Shown here one piece after another: positions 34,012 through 41,659 of a stretch of 64,000 bases of DNA. The notes under the pieces are model-generated. The model had not been told where the DNA came from. It did not search any database and saw only the letters and a program-made list of their open reading frames with translations. Positions within the stretch are counted from its first letter, which is position 1. Every line of letters starts with the position of its first letter. The translations under genes were made by a program, and so were the position numbers. The stretch is from JBGSKY01 sp041740995. Lineage in GTDB: Bacteria > Planctomycetota > Planctomycetia > Pirellulales > Pirellulaceae. The DNA lies in NCBI GenBank assembly GCA_041740995.1, contig JBGSKY010000332.1, forward strand, positions 1 through 64,000, given 5' to 3'.

Positions 34012-35688
34012 CTAATTCGATTGGAGGAAAATGTAGTCTGGACGAACGCTGCGATACCATTCTTTCCAATATTCCTGCGCCTTCTTTTGATCGTTGGCGT
34101 TGACAGCAGTTTCGACAGGGATCTTGTATGTATTTAGCTGGCGACTGAGCACTCGCAACGAATTTTCGGCTGACCGACAAGTCGCTTCATCGGGGTCGCT
34201 GAGCGCGTAAATCAAATGCGGGACCATATCTAAGTTGTCGCCGCGACAGAGGACTTTCGCCGCAACTCGCCTGGAAATCGCATTATCGCTTCGCAGAAGT
34301 CGGGCGAAACGATCAAGTTGTTGCTCGCGCTCTTTTGGATCAGCGGCCAATCGAATGCGGCTGGCCAGGTCTTTCGAAGCGTCTTTGCCTTTGGTATCGG
34401 CCTCTAAGAGCGAAAGGGCTTCATCGATACTAGAGACTTCTTTTTTGTCTTCAACCTTGCCAGATGAAACGTCTACCGAGGTCATGTCGGCACCAAGGCC
34501 GTAACCGCCAATTGCAACTGCTTCGTTCAAGTCGCCAATTGATTTCTGCGTAGTTCGAAGAAGGAACAGAATCGCAAAGCAAGTGCTCGACTCAGCAGAT
34601 CCGCCCGCCGGGTCGTTGCGTCCCCAAGCGCCTTCGTCGTTCTGGGTTTTTTGCAACGATTCTACGATTTCGTTGTACCACTTTGGGCTTTTCTCACGTC
34701 GACCGTTCAAGGCCTCTAGAAACGCTTGGTACCTCTCAAGGCTGTAAAGATAATAATAATGCCACGTCAGCCCCGGTTCGCGAACGTATTTATTGGTTTG
34801 CAACCAAGAATTGCTACGCTGCGCGATCGAGGCAACCGTTGCAGGCGTGACGCCGGCCCCTTTGTCGCCGTCTTTGACCTCAATTACACGACGGAACGCT
34901 TGTGGAACGCCCAAGTCTTGGTCGGCTTCCGAAGATTCGAGCGCCTTCATGCCTGACCCGCCACCGCCTCGCAAGGCTCCCAGCATATCGGCGGCAATCA
35001 TAATTGCCGACGCACCGACGGCAGTCATCACGTGATCAGGTCGGCGAATTGTGCCTGGGTTTTGATAGGTCCATGAACCATCAGAAAACTGGGTCGATTT
35101 AAGCCAGTCAAAAGCCTTGCGAACTAATTCCGGCGGAACATCAACATTTGCGTGGTCTAGCGACCAGAGTCCAAGCAGTACGTACTGGGTTTGTGAGGTA
35201 TCACCCTGGGTCGCATAGGTTTGGCTGTCATAGTTATAAGCCCCGCTCGCCCTTTGTTTTCTAACCAAATAGTCCAACATCTTGGTCAATTGCGGTGCAT
35301 TTCCAATCGGATCAACGGAGCTGAGCAATTGGATTGCCACTGAGACGACGTAACGGTATTCGTCCAGTTCGGAAAGTGCACCATCGGTTTCAGCAGCGAC
35401 TCGTTTTGCGTGGTTGATCGCAATTTTTACCAATGGACTATCGGCGTTCTCGGTTGCCTTATAAACCGTGTAGCCCATTAGTAGTTCGTAAGGTAGGCCT
35501 TGCCCAGAACTAAATCGTCTTTCGATGTATCCGACCCCGCGATCGATCATCATCCGCACGGCAGGAGAATCAGGCGTATACTCTTCGGCCTGGATTGCGG
35601 GCGAAAGTCGCCCACCCAATAGCGTGCTGGAAAATACCGCAATGACCAGCATCGAACGAATATCCACGAGGCTTCGAAGCAAACGCAT
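34012..35688 (-). CDS. Secreted squalene-cyclase-fold (alpha/alpha toroid) protein with HEAT-like C-terminus
   Basis: 558 residues from the ATG at 35688, which begins a signal peptide (MRLLRSLVDIRSMLVIAVFSSTLL). A frame extending to 35805 has no better support. Residues about 60-420 carry prenyltransferase/squalene-oxidase-type repeats with QW-like motifs (KQRASGAYNY, STQFSDGSWTYQN, KTQNDEGAWG). The catalytic DxDD of squalene-hopene cyclases is not seen, so this is probably a non-enzymatic toroid. Residues about 440-540 resemble HEAT repeats (SDNAISRRVAAKVLC, MVPHLIYALSDPDEATCRSAENSLR). It is first in the reverse ExbBD run, and its export fits a periplasmic binding or scaffold role. Confidence 0.82.
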   Translation of the reverse strand: MRLLRSLVDIRSMLVIAVFSSTLLGGRLSPAIQAEEYTPDSPAVRMMIDRGVGYIERRFSSGQGLPYELLMGYTVYKATENADSPLVKIAINHAKRVAAETDGALSELDEYRYVVSVAIQLLSSVDPIGNAPQLTKMLDYLVRKQRASGAYNYDSQTYATQGDTSQTQYVLLGLWSLDHANVDVPPELVRKAFDWLKSTQFSDGSWTYQNPGTIRRPDHVMTAVGASAIMIAADMLGALRGGGGSGMKALESSEADQDLGVPQAFRRVIEVKDGDKGAGVTPATVASIAQRSNSWLQTNKYVREPGLTWHYYYLYSLERYQAFLEALNGRREKSPKWYNEIVESLQKTQNDEGAWGRNDPAGGSAESSTCFAILFLLRTTQKSIGDLNEAVAIGGYGLGADMTSVDVSSGKVEDKKEVSSIDEALSLLEADTKGKDASKDLASRIRLAADPKEREQQLDRFARLLRSDNAISRRVAAKVLCRGDNLDMVPHLIYALSDPDEATCRSAENSLRVLSRQLNTYKIPVETAVNANDQKKAQEYWKEWYRSVRPDYIFLQSN

Positions 35689-35933
35689 TTCCTTACCCAA
35701 TTTCGAAAAGATGTTTCGCCTGAAGCAGCGACTACAAAATGTCGGAGAGGCTTCTAGCTTAATCAAAAGCTGTATAAAACAGGCCTGAGGCCCGTCCCGC
35801 ATCAATTCCTACGTTCGGTCGTAGCCGAATTGACAAGCTTCCAACTATCCAATAGCATTCTACGCCGAAACGGTAGAAGTTCCTACTAGTAGTTATTCGT
35901 AACCGAATGATTTCTAATTGGCTTGCGATCGTT

Positions 35934-36006
35934 GGCCAGATAGCTCAGTTGGTAGAGCAATGGACTGAAAATCCATGTGTCGGCGGTTCGAGCCCGCCTC
36001 TGGCCA
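35934..36006 (+). tRNA. tRNA-Phe (anticodon GAA)
   Basis: A 73-base cloverleaf. The acceptor stem GGCCAGA pairs with TCTGGCC. The D arm is GCTC-AGTTGGTA-GAGC, the anticodon arm ATGGA-CTGAAAA-TCCAT with GAA, the variable loop GTGTC, and the T arm GGCGG-TTCGAGC-CCGCC. Discriminator A is at 36006. The CCA end is not encoded. All stems are perfect. Confidence 0.97.
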
Positions 36007-36014
36007 TTTCAGAG

Positions 36015-36038
36015 AAGCCTTGTTTAGCAAGGCTTTTT
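36015..36038 (+). terminator. Intrinsic terminator of the tRNA-Phe gene
   Basis: AAGCCTTG (36015-36022), a 5-base loop TTTAG and CAAGGCTT (36028-36035) form a perfect 8-bp stem that runs into five T residues (36034-36038). It lies 9 bases after the tRNA, a classic Rho-independent terminator. Confidence 0.85.
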
Positions 36039-36529
36039 GGCATTCCTGGCCACGGAAAAATGGCTCGGTCAGAATTGGAAACGCTGGCCATCTCGCATTT
36101 TGACGTCTCTCACCCTGCCACACCTCACCGCAGCCAATTCTTCGGGTTGACACTACGCTAGCGGCTTGCATTTTAACCGGTTGAGAATCAAAGGCTTCAA
36201 CTAGTTCGACTCGCTCTTGAATCGGTTGCGTTAGTAAATTGGTCTCCACTTTAAAGCCGGTTCTAATTGCGGCTATCGAGAGAATTTGCACTCGTAAGAG
36301 AGCCCAAGCCTAGCACGTGAAACTTGGCTTAATGTGTTAGAAATTGTAAGTCAACACAACAAAGCTGTTGGTGAGTCAAATAAACCGACGCGAAGAGTAA
36401 TTTCATCTATATCGCCGTCGAACAGTGTTCTCTCAACTATGAATTGGCTGGCCGTATGAGTCGCAACTATCGAACTAAAGTCAGCTCGCCGGAACGCTTG
36501 CAACCGGTTTGAAACGCTAAAATGCGGCG
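36039..36529. other. Intergenic region (491 bases)
   Basis: It lies between the tRNA terminator and the RNB nuclease gene. Short open frames on both strands lack ribosome sites and recognisable protein features. I see no RNA gene or repeat. Confidence 0.5.
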
Positions 36530-37936
36530 ATGAAAATCCAGCACGAAGCCGAAAGAAATCTTACCGACGGACTGCAAGCGATTGCCGAGCAGTTCAAAAT
36601 TCCAAGTGAATTTCCTTTTGAGGTCATCGCTGCGGCGCAAAAATCGGTCGAAAAATGGAATGAGAAAAGCCACACGCAAAAACTTCATGGGCGCCTCGAC
36701 GCCATGGATTTGCCACTGGTCACACTTGACCCGGCGACGTCGATTGACTTGGATCAAGCGTTTGCTCTCCGTAAACAAGGCGACCAAATCATTCTTTCGT
36801 ACGCTTTGGCCGATGTCGGCCAATTTGTTCCTTTTAACGGTGCTGTCGAAACGGAAGCCTGGAATCGCGGGGTTACGATTTACTCAATGCCGAGCAAGGT
36901 TTCGCTTTATCCAAAATCGATCTCACAAGACGCTGCTAGCTTGCTGCCAAATGGTTCACGACCAGCGATCTTAGTTGAGGTTTCAATCGCAAGCGATGGC
37001 ACCGTTCACTTGGTCGATGTGCAACGAGCAGTGTGTCAAAGTCGTGCAAAGCTGGCTTATGACTCGATTGATCTGAATTCGATCCCGCTGCTCGAAGAGT
37101 TCGCCCAACGGATGTGGCATAACGAAAATCAGCGTGGATCCGTTCGGTTGGAGTTTCCGCAACAAGAAATTGTGGAAGACGAAAACTCACCTGGCGGAAT
37201 TCGGCTGTCGCTGCGAGCGCTGCTATATTCCGAACGGGTCAATGCCGCGCTGTCGCTGGCGGTCAACATGGCCCTGGCTCAAATGATGCAAACGGCTGGT
37301 ATCGGGTTGTATCGTGTGATGGACGAGCCAGAGCCGCGAGCAATTCGGCGTCTTCGTTTTGAAGCTGATGCAATCGGAATCGTTTGGGCGGAAGAGGAGT
37401 CGCTAAATGACTTAAAACGACGTTTGAATACAAATGATCCACTTCACCAGAGATTTTTATTGACCGTTCGTCGAGCTGGAGGCCATGCAGGATACGAAAA
37501 TTTTATCCTTGGAAAGATTCCCTGGCACTCAGCGCTGGCAGCAACTTACGTTCATGCAACGGCGCCGATGCGTCGGCTCGCCGACCGCTACGTTCTAGAA
37601 CTAGCTATTTGTTTGGTCTCGCAACAAACCGTTGCACCGGAGTTGATTGACAGGTTGGAGAAGATGCCTGTTGTAATGGCTGAGGGCGAAGGACGCGCAA
37701 GCCGAGTGGATAAAGCGGTGATCGATTTGGTTGAAGCGGTCTCGTTGCAAGATCGGATCGGCGAAGTCTTGACTGCTGAAGTCGTCGATGCCGAAGCCGG
37801 AATAGTGCAAACGATCGACTCTGCAATTCGTTCCAGGGTTGCTAAATTAGGTCCAAGTAAAAACGGCGAGATGGTTCGTGTTCGAATCGATCACGCCGAT
37901 CCAATCAAGCGAAAGATTGTTCTGACAGCAGTTTAG
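36530..37936 (+). CDS. RNB-domain exoribonuclease, short DLDQA type
   Basis: A 468-residue cytoplasmic RNase II/R-family 3'-5' exonuclease, shorter than RNase R and without visible cold-shock or S1 domains at typical length. VTLDPATSIDLDQAFALR is the metal-binding motif (DxxxxxDxD), followed by SYALADVGQFV, YSMPSKVSLYPKSISQDAASLLPN and ATYVHATAPMRRLADRYV, the RNB C-terminal block. The fourth acidic residue of the classical DxDD is Gln (DLDQ), as in actinobacterial RNB proteins of similar length. A 48-base gap separates it from phoR. Activity is likely but not certain. Confidence 0.9.
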   Translation: MKIQHEAERNLTDGLQAIAEQFKIPSEFPFEVIAAAQKSVEKWNEKSHTQKLHGRLDAMDLPLVTLDPATSIDLDQAFALRKQGDQIILSYALADVGQFVPFNGAVETEAWNRGVTIYSMPSKVSLYPKSISQDAASLLPNGSRPAILVEVSIASDGTVHLVDVQRAVCQSRAKLAYDSIDLNSIPLLEEFAQRMWHNENQRGSVRLEFPQQEIVEDENSPGGIRLSLRALLYSERVNAALSLAVNMALAQMMQTAGIGLYRVMDEPEPRAIRRLRFEADAIGIVWAEEESLNDLKRRLNTNDPLHQRFLLTVRRAGGHAGYENFILGKIPWHSALAATYVHATAPMRRLADRYVLELAICLVSQQTVAPELIDRLEKMPVVMAEGEGRASRVDKAVIDLVEAVSLQDRIGEVLTAEVVDAEAGIVQTIDSAIRSRVAKLGPSKNGEMVRVRIDHADPIKRKIVLTAV

Positions 37937-37984
37937 ATCGATTGGTAGCGAATTTTTAATTAGCACCTCGCAACGCCCTCCACA

Positions 37985-39496
37985 ATGAACTTTTTTGTTT
38001 CTATCCGATTGATCCGCGATCGTTTGTTGATCGCTTGGGGAGCGGCAATTGCGATTGTGCTGATCTGGGAGGCCCGTCAAAACGACGCGGCGTTTGCTTC
38101 ACGGTTGTTGCGCAGCCAGATTCGATTGGAAGACGCGCACGCGATACTGCGAATCTCATTCGTAGGATTGCTTGGCGCATTTTTTCTTTGGCTTTCGTTC
38201 AGGCTCTTTGAGCGCCAGGTCGCGAAATTTCTTGCTTGTTATGCCATTTGGTCGGACGAATTGACAGCTCGTCGTCCGGACCAAACATTGCCACGCTTAT
38301 CCGAAAACTACACCAAGCTGGCCGAACCCACGGGAGCCCAAGAGTCGCACAAAAAGCTATCGGCCGCTATTAGTTTGGTTGAGTTTCGCTATCGACAACT
38401 GCTGGACGAGCGTGCGCGAACGGCCGATGCGCTGCGCGGCATGCAGGAAGGATTTGTGGCGGTTGATAACAACCTGCAATTGCTGCTGCTCAACGATGCC
38501 GGTCGAGAATTATTGCAGATGTCCGGTCCGATACGTGTTGGCAAACCTTTGGTCGAACTGATTAGACAACCGCAAATCTTGAAGATGATTCAGGACGCGC
38601 ACGTCAGCGGAAAAGCGTCTGAATCGGTACAGCAAGTTGGCGGCGGCAAAGGGCGTTTGCTTCGCTTGCGTGTTTCGACGTTGGCTGACTGGCGAAGTGA
38701 GAACCAAACACCCGGCGATCGCTACGGCATTTTGCTGATGGCCAGCGACGTAACGCGGCTTACCAAATTGGAATCGATGCGACGTGACTTTACAACGAAT
38801 GTCTCGCACGAACTGAAAACGCCATTAGCCTCAATCCAAGCTTACGCTGAAACGTTGCTCATCGGCGCGATCGATGATCCAGAGGCCAATCGGCGTTTTG
38901 TCGAGGGGATAGCCAAACAAGCTGAACGACTTAGCGCATTGATCCACGATCTATTGCAGCTTGCAAAACTGGACACCGAGCCAGATCAGGTGACACTGCA
39001 ACCAGTTGGAATTGATCAAATTGTTGATGATGTAGTCGCGGAGCAATCGCCGATTGCTGTTTCAAAAGGTGTACAAATAAAGCTCCAAGCCAATGAGTTA
39101 AATTGCACCGTCTGGGGCGATCGGGAAGCGATTCGGACCATCGTCAGCAATTTGATCAGCAACGCAATTCGCTACAATCGCGAGGAAGGCGAAGTCTTCA
39201 TCAGTTTTCGCGATGACACGGATTGGCTGACTTTGATCGTGCAAGACACTGGCGTAGGTATCTCGACCGAAGAACATGATCGAATTTTTGAGCGGTTTTA
39301 TCGTGTCGACAAAGCTCGCAGCATTGATGTCGGCGGAACGGGCTTGGGACTAGCGATTGTAAAACATCTGGTCCAACAAATGGGAGCAACAATCAGTTTG
39401 GAAAGCCAGCTCGGGCGAGGATCGGCATTCTCAGTGGCGTTCCGACCTATCCGGACTCAACCTGCTCCACTAATGAGCGTCGAAGTGGCTCAATAG
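37985..39496 (+). CDS. phoR: PhoR-type sensor histidine kinase
   Basis: A 503-residue inner-membrane kinase with two membrane helices (about 14-28 and 56-73) flanking a short periplasmic loop. A PAS domain (about 145-260) carries MQEGFVAVDNNLQLLLLND. HisKA has the phospho-accepting His275 in TTNVSHELKTPL. HATPase_c follows with N box VSNLISNAIRYN and G boxes DTGVGIS and GGTGLGLAIVKHL. The small periplasmic loop is typical of PhoR, which senses phosphate through the transporter and PhoU rather than directly. The phoU and phoB genes lie directly downstream, supporting the assignment. Confidence 0.88.
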   Translation: MNFFVSIRLIRDRLLIAWGAAIAIVLIWEARQNDAAFASRLLRSQIRLEDAHAILRISFVGLLGAFFLWLSFRLFERQVAKFLACYAIWSDELTARRPDQTLPRLSENYTKLAEPTGAQESHKKLSAAISLVEFRYRQLLDERARTADALRGMQEGFVAVDNNLQLLLLNDAGRELLQMSGPIRVGKPLVELIRQPQILKMIQDAHVSGKASESVQQVGGGKGRLLRLRVSTLADWRSENQTPGDRYGILLMASDVTRLTKLESMRRDFTTNVSHELKTPLASIQAYAETLLIGAIDDPEANRRFVEGIAKQAERLSALIHDLLQLAKLDTEPDQVTLQPVGIDQIVDDVVAEQSPIAVSKGVQIKLQANELNCTVWGDREAIRTIVSNLISNAIRYNREEGEVFISFRDDTDWLTLIVQDTGVGISTEEHDRIFERFYRVDKARSIDVGGTGLGLAIVKHLVQQMGATISLESQLGRGSAFSVAFRPIRTQPAPLMSVEVAQ

Positions 39497-39581
39497 TGGC
39501 GTATTTCATTGCGTTCTCGCCTGTTCTGGCTCAAGTCAGCGAAAAAATTCCCAAAAGCATGACTTGAACGCTGGCCGGTTC

Positions 39582-39609
39582 TTAACATTTTCTTAACATT
39601 TTCTTAACA
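39582..39609 (+). promoter_or_regulatory. Triple TTAACA repeat, Pho-box-like, before phoU
   Basis: TTAACA occurs at 39582-39587, 39593-39598 and 39604-39609, an exact 11-bp period. Together with the preceding C the unit is CTTAACATTTT, repeated almost perfectly. Direct repeats one helical turn apart are the form of PhoB/PhoP sites, and TTAACA with 5-base spacers is the PhoP-box pattern of Bacillus. The site lies 72 bases before the phoU start, in the only gap of the phoR-phoU-phoB set, which fits autoregulation by PhoB. Confidence 0.72.
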
Positions 39610-39680
39610 AAGCGATTGTAAAGTGGTGCCAACGTAAGCAGCCACCATCGAGTTGGACTCTTACTCATCCAGACAGGAAC

Positions 39681-40376
39681 GTGGACGCCGTGGCCAATCA
39701 TCTCGCATACGATCTTCAAAACGCTTATCTACAATTGATTCAGCTATCTGGATCGGTCGAACAAATGATCGACTTATCCGTGCGTGCATTGATCGATAGA
39801 AATACGAACCTGTCCCAGCAAGTCATTGCCAGTGATTCCGACATTGACCGACGTGAAGTTCAAATCGAAGAAAATTGTTTGACGATGCTCGCACTGCATC
39901 AACCGGTTGCCGCTGATTTGCGGAGAATCACCATGATGCTCAAAATTAATAACGAGCTTGAGCAGATGGCAGATCTCGCCTGCAATATTGCTCAGCGGTC
40001 CGGCGTACTGGCCACGGACACGCGATTTGCGATCCCGCCGCAAATGACCGATATGGCTAATATGGTTCGCGACATGGTCACGAGCAGTATGAATTCGTTT
40101 ATCAACAGCGATTCAGGGCAAGCCTATCGTGTTCTAGAATCAGATGATCGCGTCGATGCAATTAACACAGATGTCATCAATAACATTGAGGCCTCGATTG
40201 CCGAAATGCCGAGTGTCGTCGTCGTTGCCCTGCACTGCTTTTCTGCATCGAGATCTTTAGAACAAATTGCCGACCACGCGACCAGCATCGCTGAAGACGT
40301 CATCTATATGGTGACCGGTGAAATAGTCCGACATCGAAGAACCCTTTCCGAAGAGTTTCTGAATGCCAAAAAGTAA
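39681..40376 (+). CDS. phoU: PhoU phosphate-signalling protein
   Basis: A 231-residue cytoplasmic protein made of two three-helix PhoU domains. YLQLIQLSGSVEQMIDLSVRALIDRN and ASDSDIDRREVQIEENCLTMLALHQPVAADLR form the first. The second runs from MVRDMVTSSMNSFINSDSGQA to LEQIADHATSIAEDVIYMVTGE. The ExxD-type metal-binding motifs (DxxINxD, EQIADH) are present. PhoU links PstB/phosphate transport to PhoR and keeps the kinase off when phosphate is plentiful. The start is a GTG: 39681 is used, and GTG 39690 is better spaced from AGGAA. The gene overlaps phoB by 14 bases. Confidence 0.93.
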   Translation: MDAVANHLAYDLQNAYLQLIQLSGSVEQMIDLSVRALIDRNTNLSQQVIASDSDIDRREVQIEENCLTMLALHQPVAADLRRITMMLKINNELEQMADLACNIAQRSGVLATDTRFAIPPQMTDMANMVRDMVTSSMNSFINSDSGQAYRVLESDDRVDAINTDVINNIEASIAEMPSVVVVALHCFSASRSLEQIADHATSIAEDVIYMVTGEIVRHRRTLSEEFLNAKK

Positions 40377-41064
40377 GATTTTAATCGTCGAAGATGATCG
40401 ATCATTAGCCGAGGTACTCGAATACAATCTGCGGAAGAGCGGATACGAGGTTTCCAAGGCACATGACGGGGGTGACGCGCTAGAGCAGGCAAAACTGCGA
40501 TTGCCAGAGATTATTTTACTAGATGTGATGTTGCCAGTTCACGATGGTTTGGAAGTTTGTCGGCGCTTGCGGGCGAATCAGGACACCTCCAAAGCGCTGA
40601 TTGTCATGTTGACCGCTAAGGCAGAAGAAGCCGACCAGTTGGTTGGTTTCTCGGTTGGTGCCGACGACTACGTCGTCAAACCGTTCAGCGTGAAAGTCTT
40701 ACTCGAGCGGTTGAAAGCTTTGCAGCGACGCCGTTCGAATCAGGCCGAAACCAATCAAGACACTGTCTCATGCGGCGGAGTTACAGTCGATCGAATGCGA
40801 TACCGAGTCATCGTCAAAGATGAAACGCTCGATCTCACAAAAAGCGAATTTCGATTGCTCGATACGTTGATTCGCCAACCGGGGCGCGCCTTTGATCGCA
40901 ACGAACTGATTGATGCTGCTTTGGGCGAAGATACCTATGTTCTCGAACGAACCATTGACGTTCACATTCGCGCATTACGTCGAAAACTAGATGGGCTCGC
41001 TGACGTCATCGAAACGGTCCGCGGCGTTGGTTACCGCTTCAAGGAAATTGATGCTTCGGCTTGA
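40363..41064 (+). CDS. phoB: PhoB-type response regulator
   Basis: A 233-residue OmpR/PhoB-family regulator. The receiver domain (1-120) has acidic pair Asp11/Asp12, phospho-accepting Asp54 in LLDVMLPVHDG, Thr84 and Lys106 in VVKPF. The winged-helix effector (about 138-228) includes LTKSEFRLLDTLIRQPGRAFDRNELI and RTIDVHIRALRRKL...VRGVGYRF. It should bind the TTAACA direct repeats before phoU once phosphorylated by PhoR. The start overlaps phoU by 14 bases, so expression is coupled. Confidence 0.94.
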   Translation: MPKSKILIVEDDRSLAEVLEYNLRKSGYEVSKAHDGGDALEQAKLRLPEIILLDVMLPVHDGLEVCRRLRANQDTSKALIVMLTAKAEEADQLVGFSVGADDYVVKPFSVKVLLERLKALQRRRSNQAETNQDTVSCGGVTVDRMRYRVIVKDETLDLTKSEFRLLDTLIRQPGRAFDRNELIDAALGEDTYVLERTIDVHIRALRRKLDGLADVIETVRGVGYRFKEIDASA

Positions 41065-41087
41065 GCCTCGCTGATAGTTTTCAGGTC

Positions 41088-41104
41088 AGGTCGTCGACCT
41101 TTTT
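41088..41104 (+). terminator. Putative intrinsic terminator after phoB
   Basis: AGGTC-gtc-GACCT makes a 5-bp stem with a 3-base loop, followed by T residues to 41104. It lies 24 bases after the phoB stop. Confidence 0.5.
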
Positions 41105-41238
41105 GGGTTGTGTATCCATGCCCGCATGTTTGTAGAAATCATAGTTTCTCGCATGCTTCTGAGAATTCTACTCTATCGATTAGGGAAATCGAGATTAGGG
41201 AAATTGTGATTAGTCGTACTTGACAATTGTTTTGACGT

Positions 41239-41258
41239 TGTATTACTGTGTTAATACA
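41239..41258. promoter_or_regulatory. Palindromic operator before the GntR/YtrA-type gene
   Basis: TGTATTA-ctgtgt-TAATACA is a perfect inverted repeat with 7-base arms. It overlaps the expected promoter: TTGACA at 41220-41225 and a TATTAC-like -10 at 41241-41246 (15-base spacer), and ends 11 bases before the start codon. The position fits autorepression by the GntR regulator encoded just downstream. Confidence 0.65.
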
Positions 41259-41269
41259 GAGGTAATGCA

Positions 41270-41650
41270 ATGTTGTTGCACATCACATCCGATGGTCTGC
41301 CAATCTATCAGCAGATCGTTGATCAAATTCGCTATCGTATCGTCGCACGGCAATTGAAGCCCGGCGAAGAGCTGCCGACCATTCGCGGATTGGCGGAATC
41401 TTTACGGGTCAATCCGAACACGATTGCTCGGGCCTATCGCGAGCTTGAGCAAGCTGGCTTGATCGAAAAGCGCCGAACGACTGGCACATTTGTTTGCGAG
41501 TCGCCGCCGAAATGCTCGGCTGCTGAATGTCGTCGCTTGCTGATGCCGCACATCGACAATTTGCTTATTTTGTCGCGTCAATTTGGAATGTCCTGTGAAG
41601 AACTGACCGAACAAATAAATAAACGTAGTTCAAAAATTGATTTTCAGTAG
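41270..41650 (+). CDS. GntR-family regulator, YtrA subfamily
   Basis: A 126-residue repressor. The N-terminal winged helix (about 10-75) reads YQQIVDQIRYRIVARQLKPGEELPTIRGLAESLRVNPNTIARAYRELEQAGLIEKRRTTGTFV. Only a short C-terminal helical part (about 80-126) follows, as in YtrA-type GntR proteins, which lack a large effector domain and usually control an adjacent ABC transporter. The ATG has GAGG upstream. It is followed by an ABC ATPase gene after 9 bases. A palindrome overlaps its own promoter. Confidence 0.92.
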   Translation: MLLHITSDGLPIYQQIVDQIRYRIVARQLKPGEELPTIRGLAESLRVNPNTIARAYRELEQAGLIEKRRTTGTFVCESPPKCSAAECRRLLMPHIDNLLILSRQFGMSCEELTEQINKRSSKIDFQ

Positions 41651-41659
41651 GAGCTTAAC

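Noticed and set aside
22642..35688. Reading the squalene-cyclase-fold gene as hopanoid biosynthesis
   Set aside because: No DxDD motif is visible, a signal peptide is present, and no other terpenoid genes are nearby.
35914..36291. Reverse open frame over the tRNA-Phe gene
   Set aside because: It covers a perfect tRNA and its terminator on the other strand and has no protein features.
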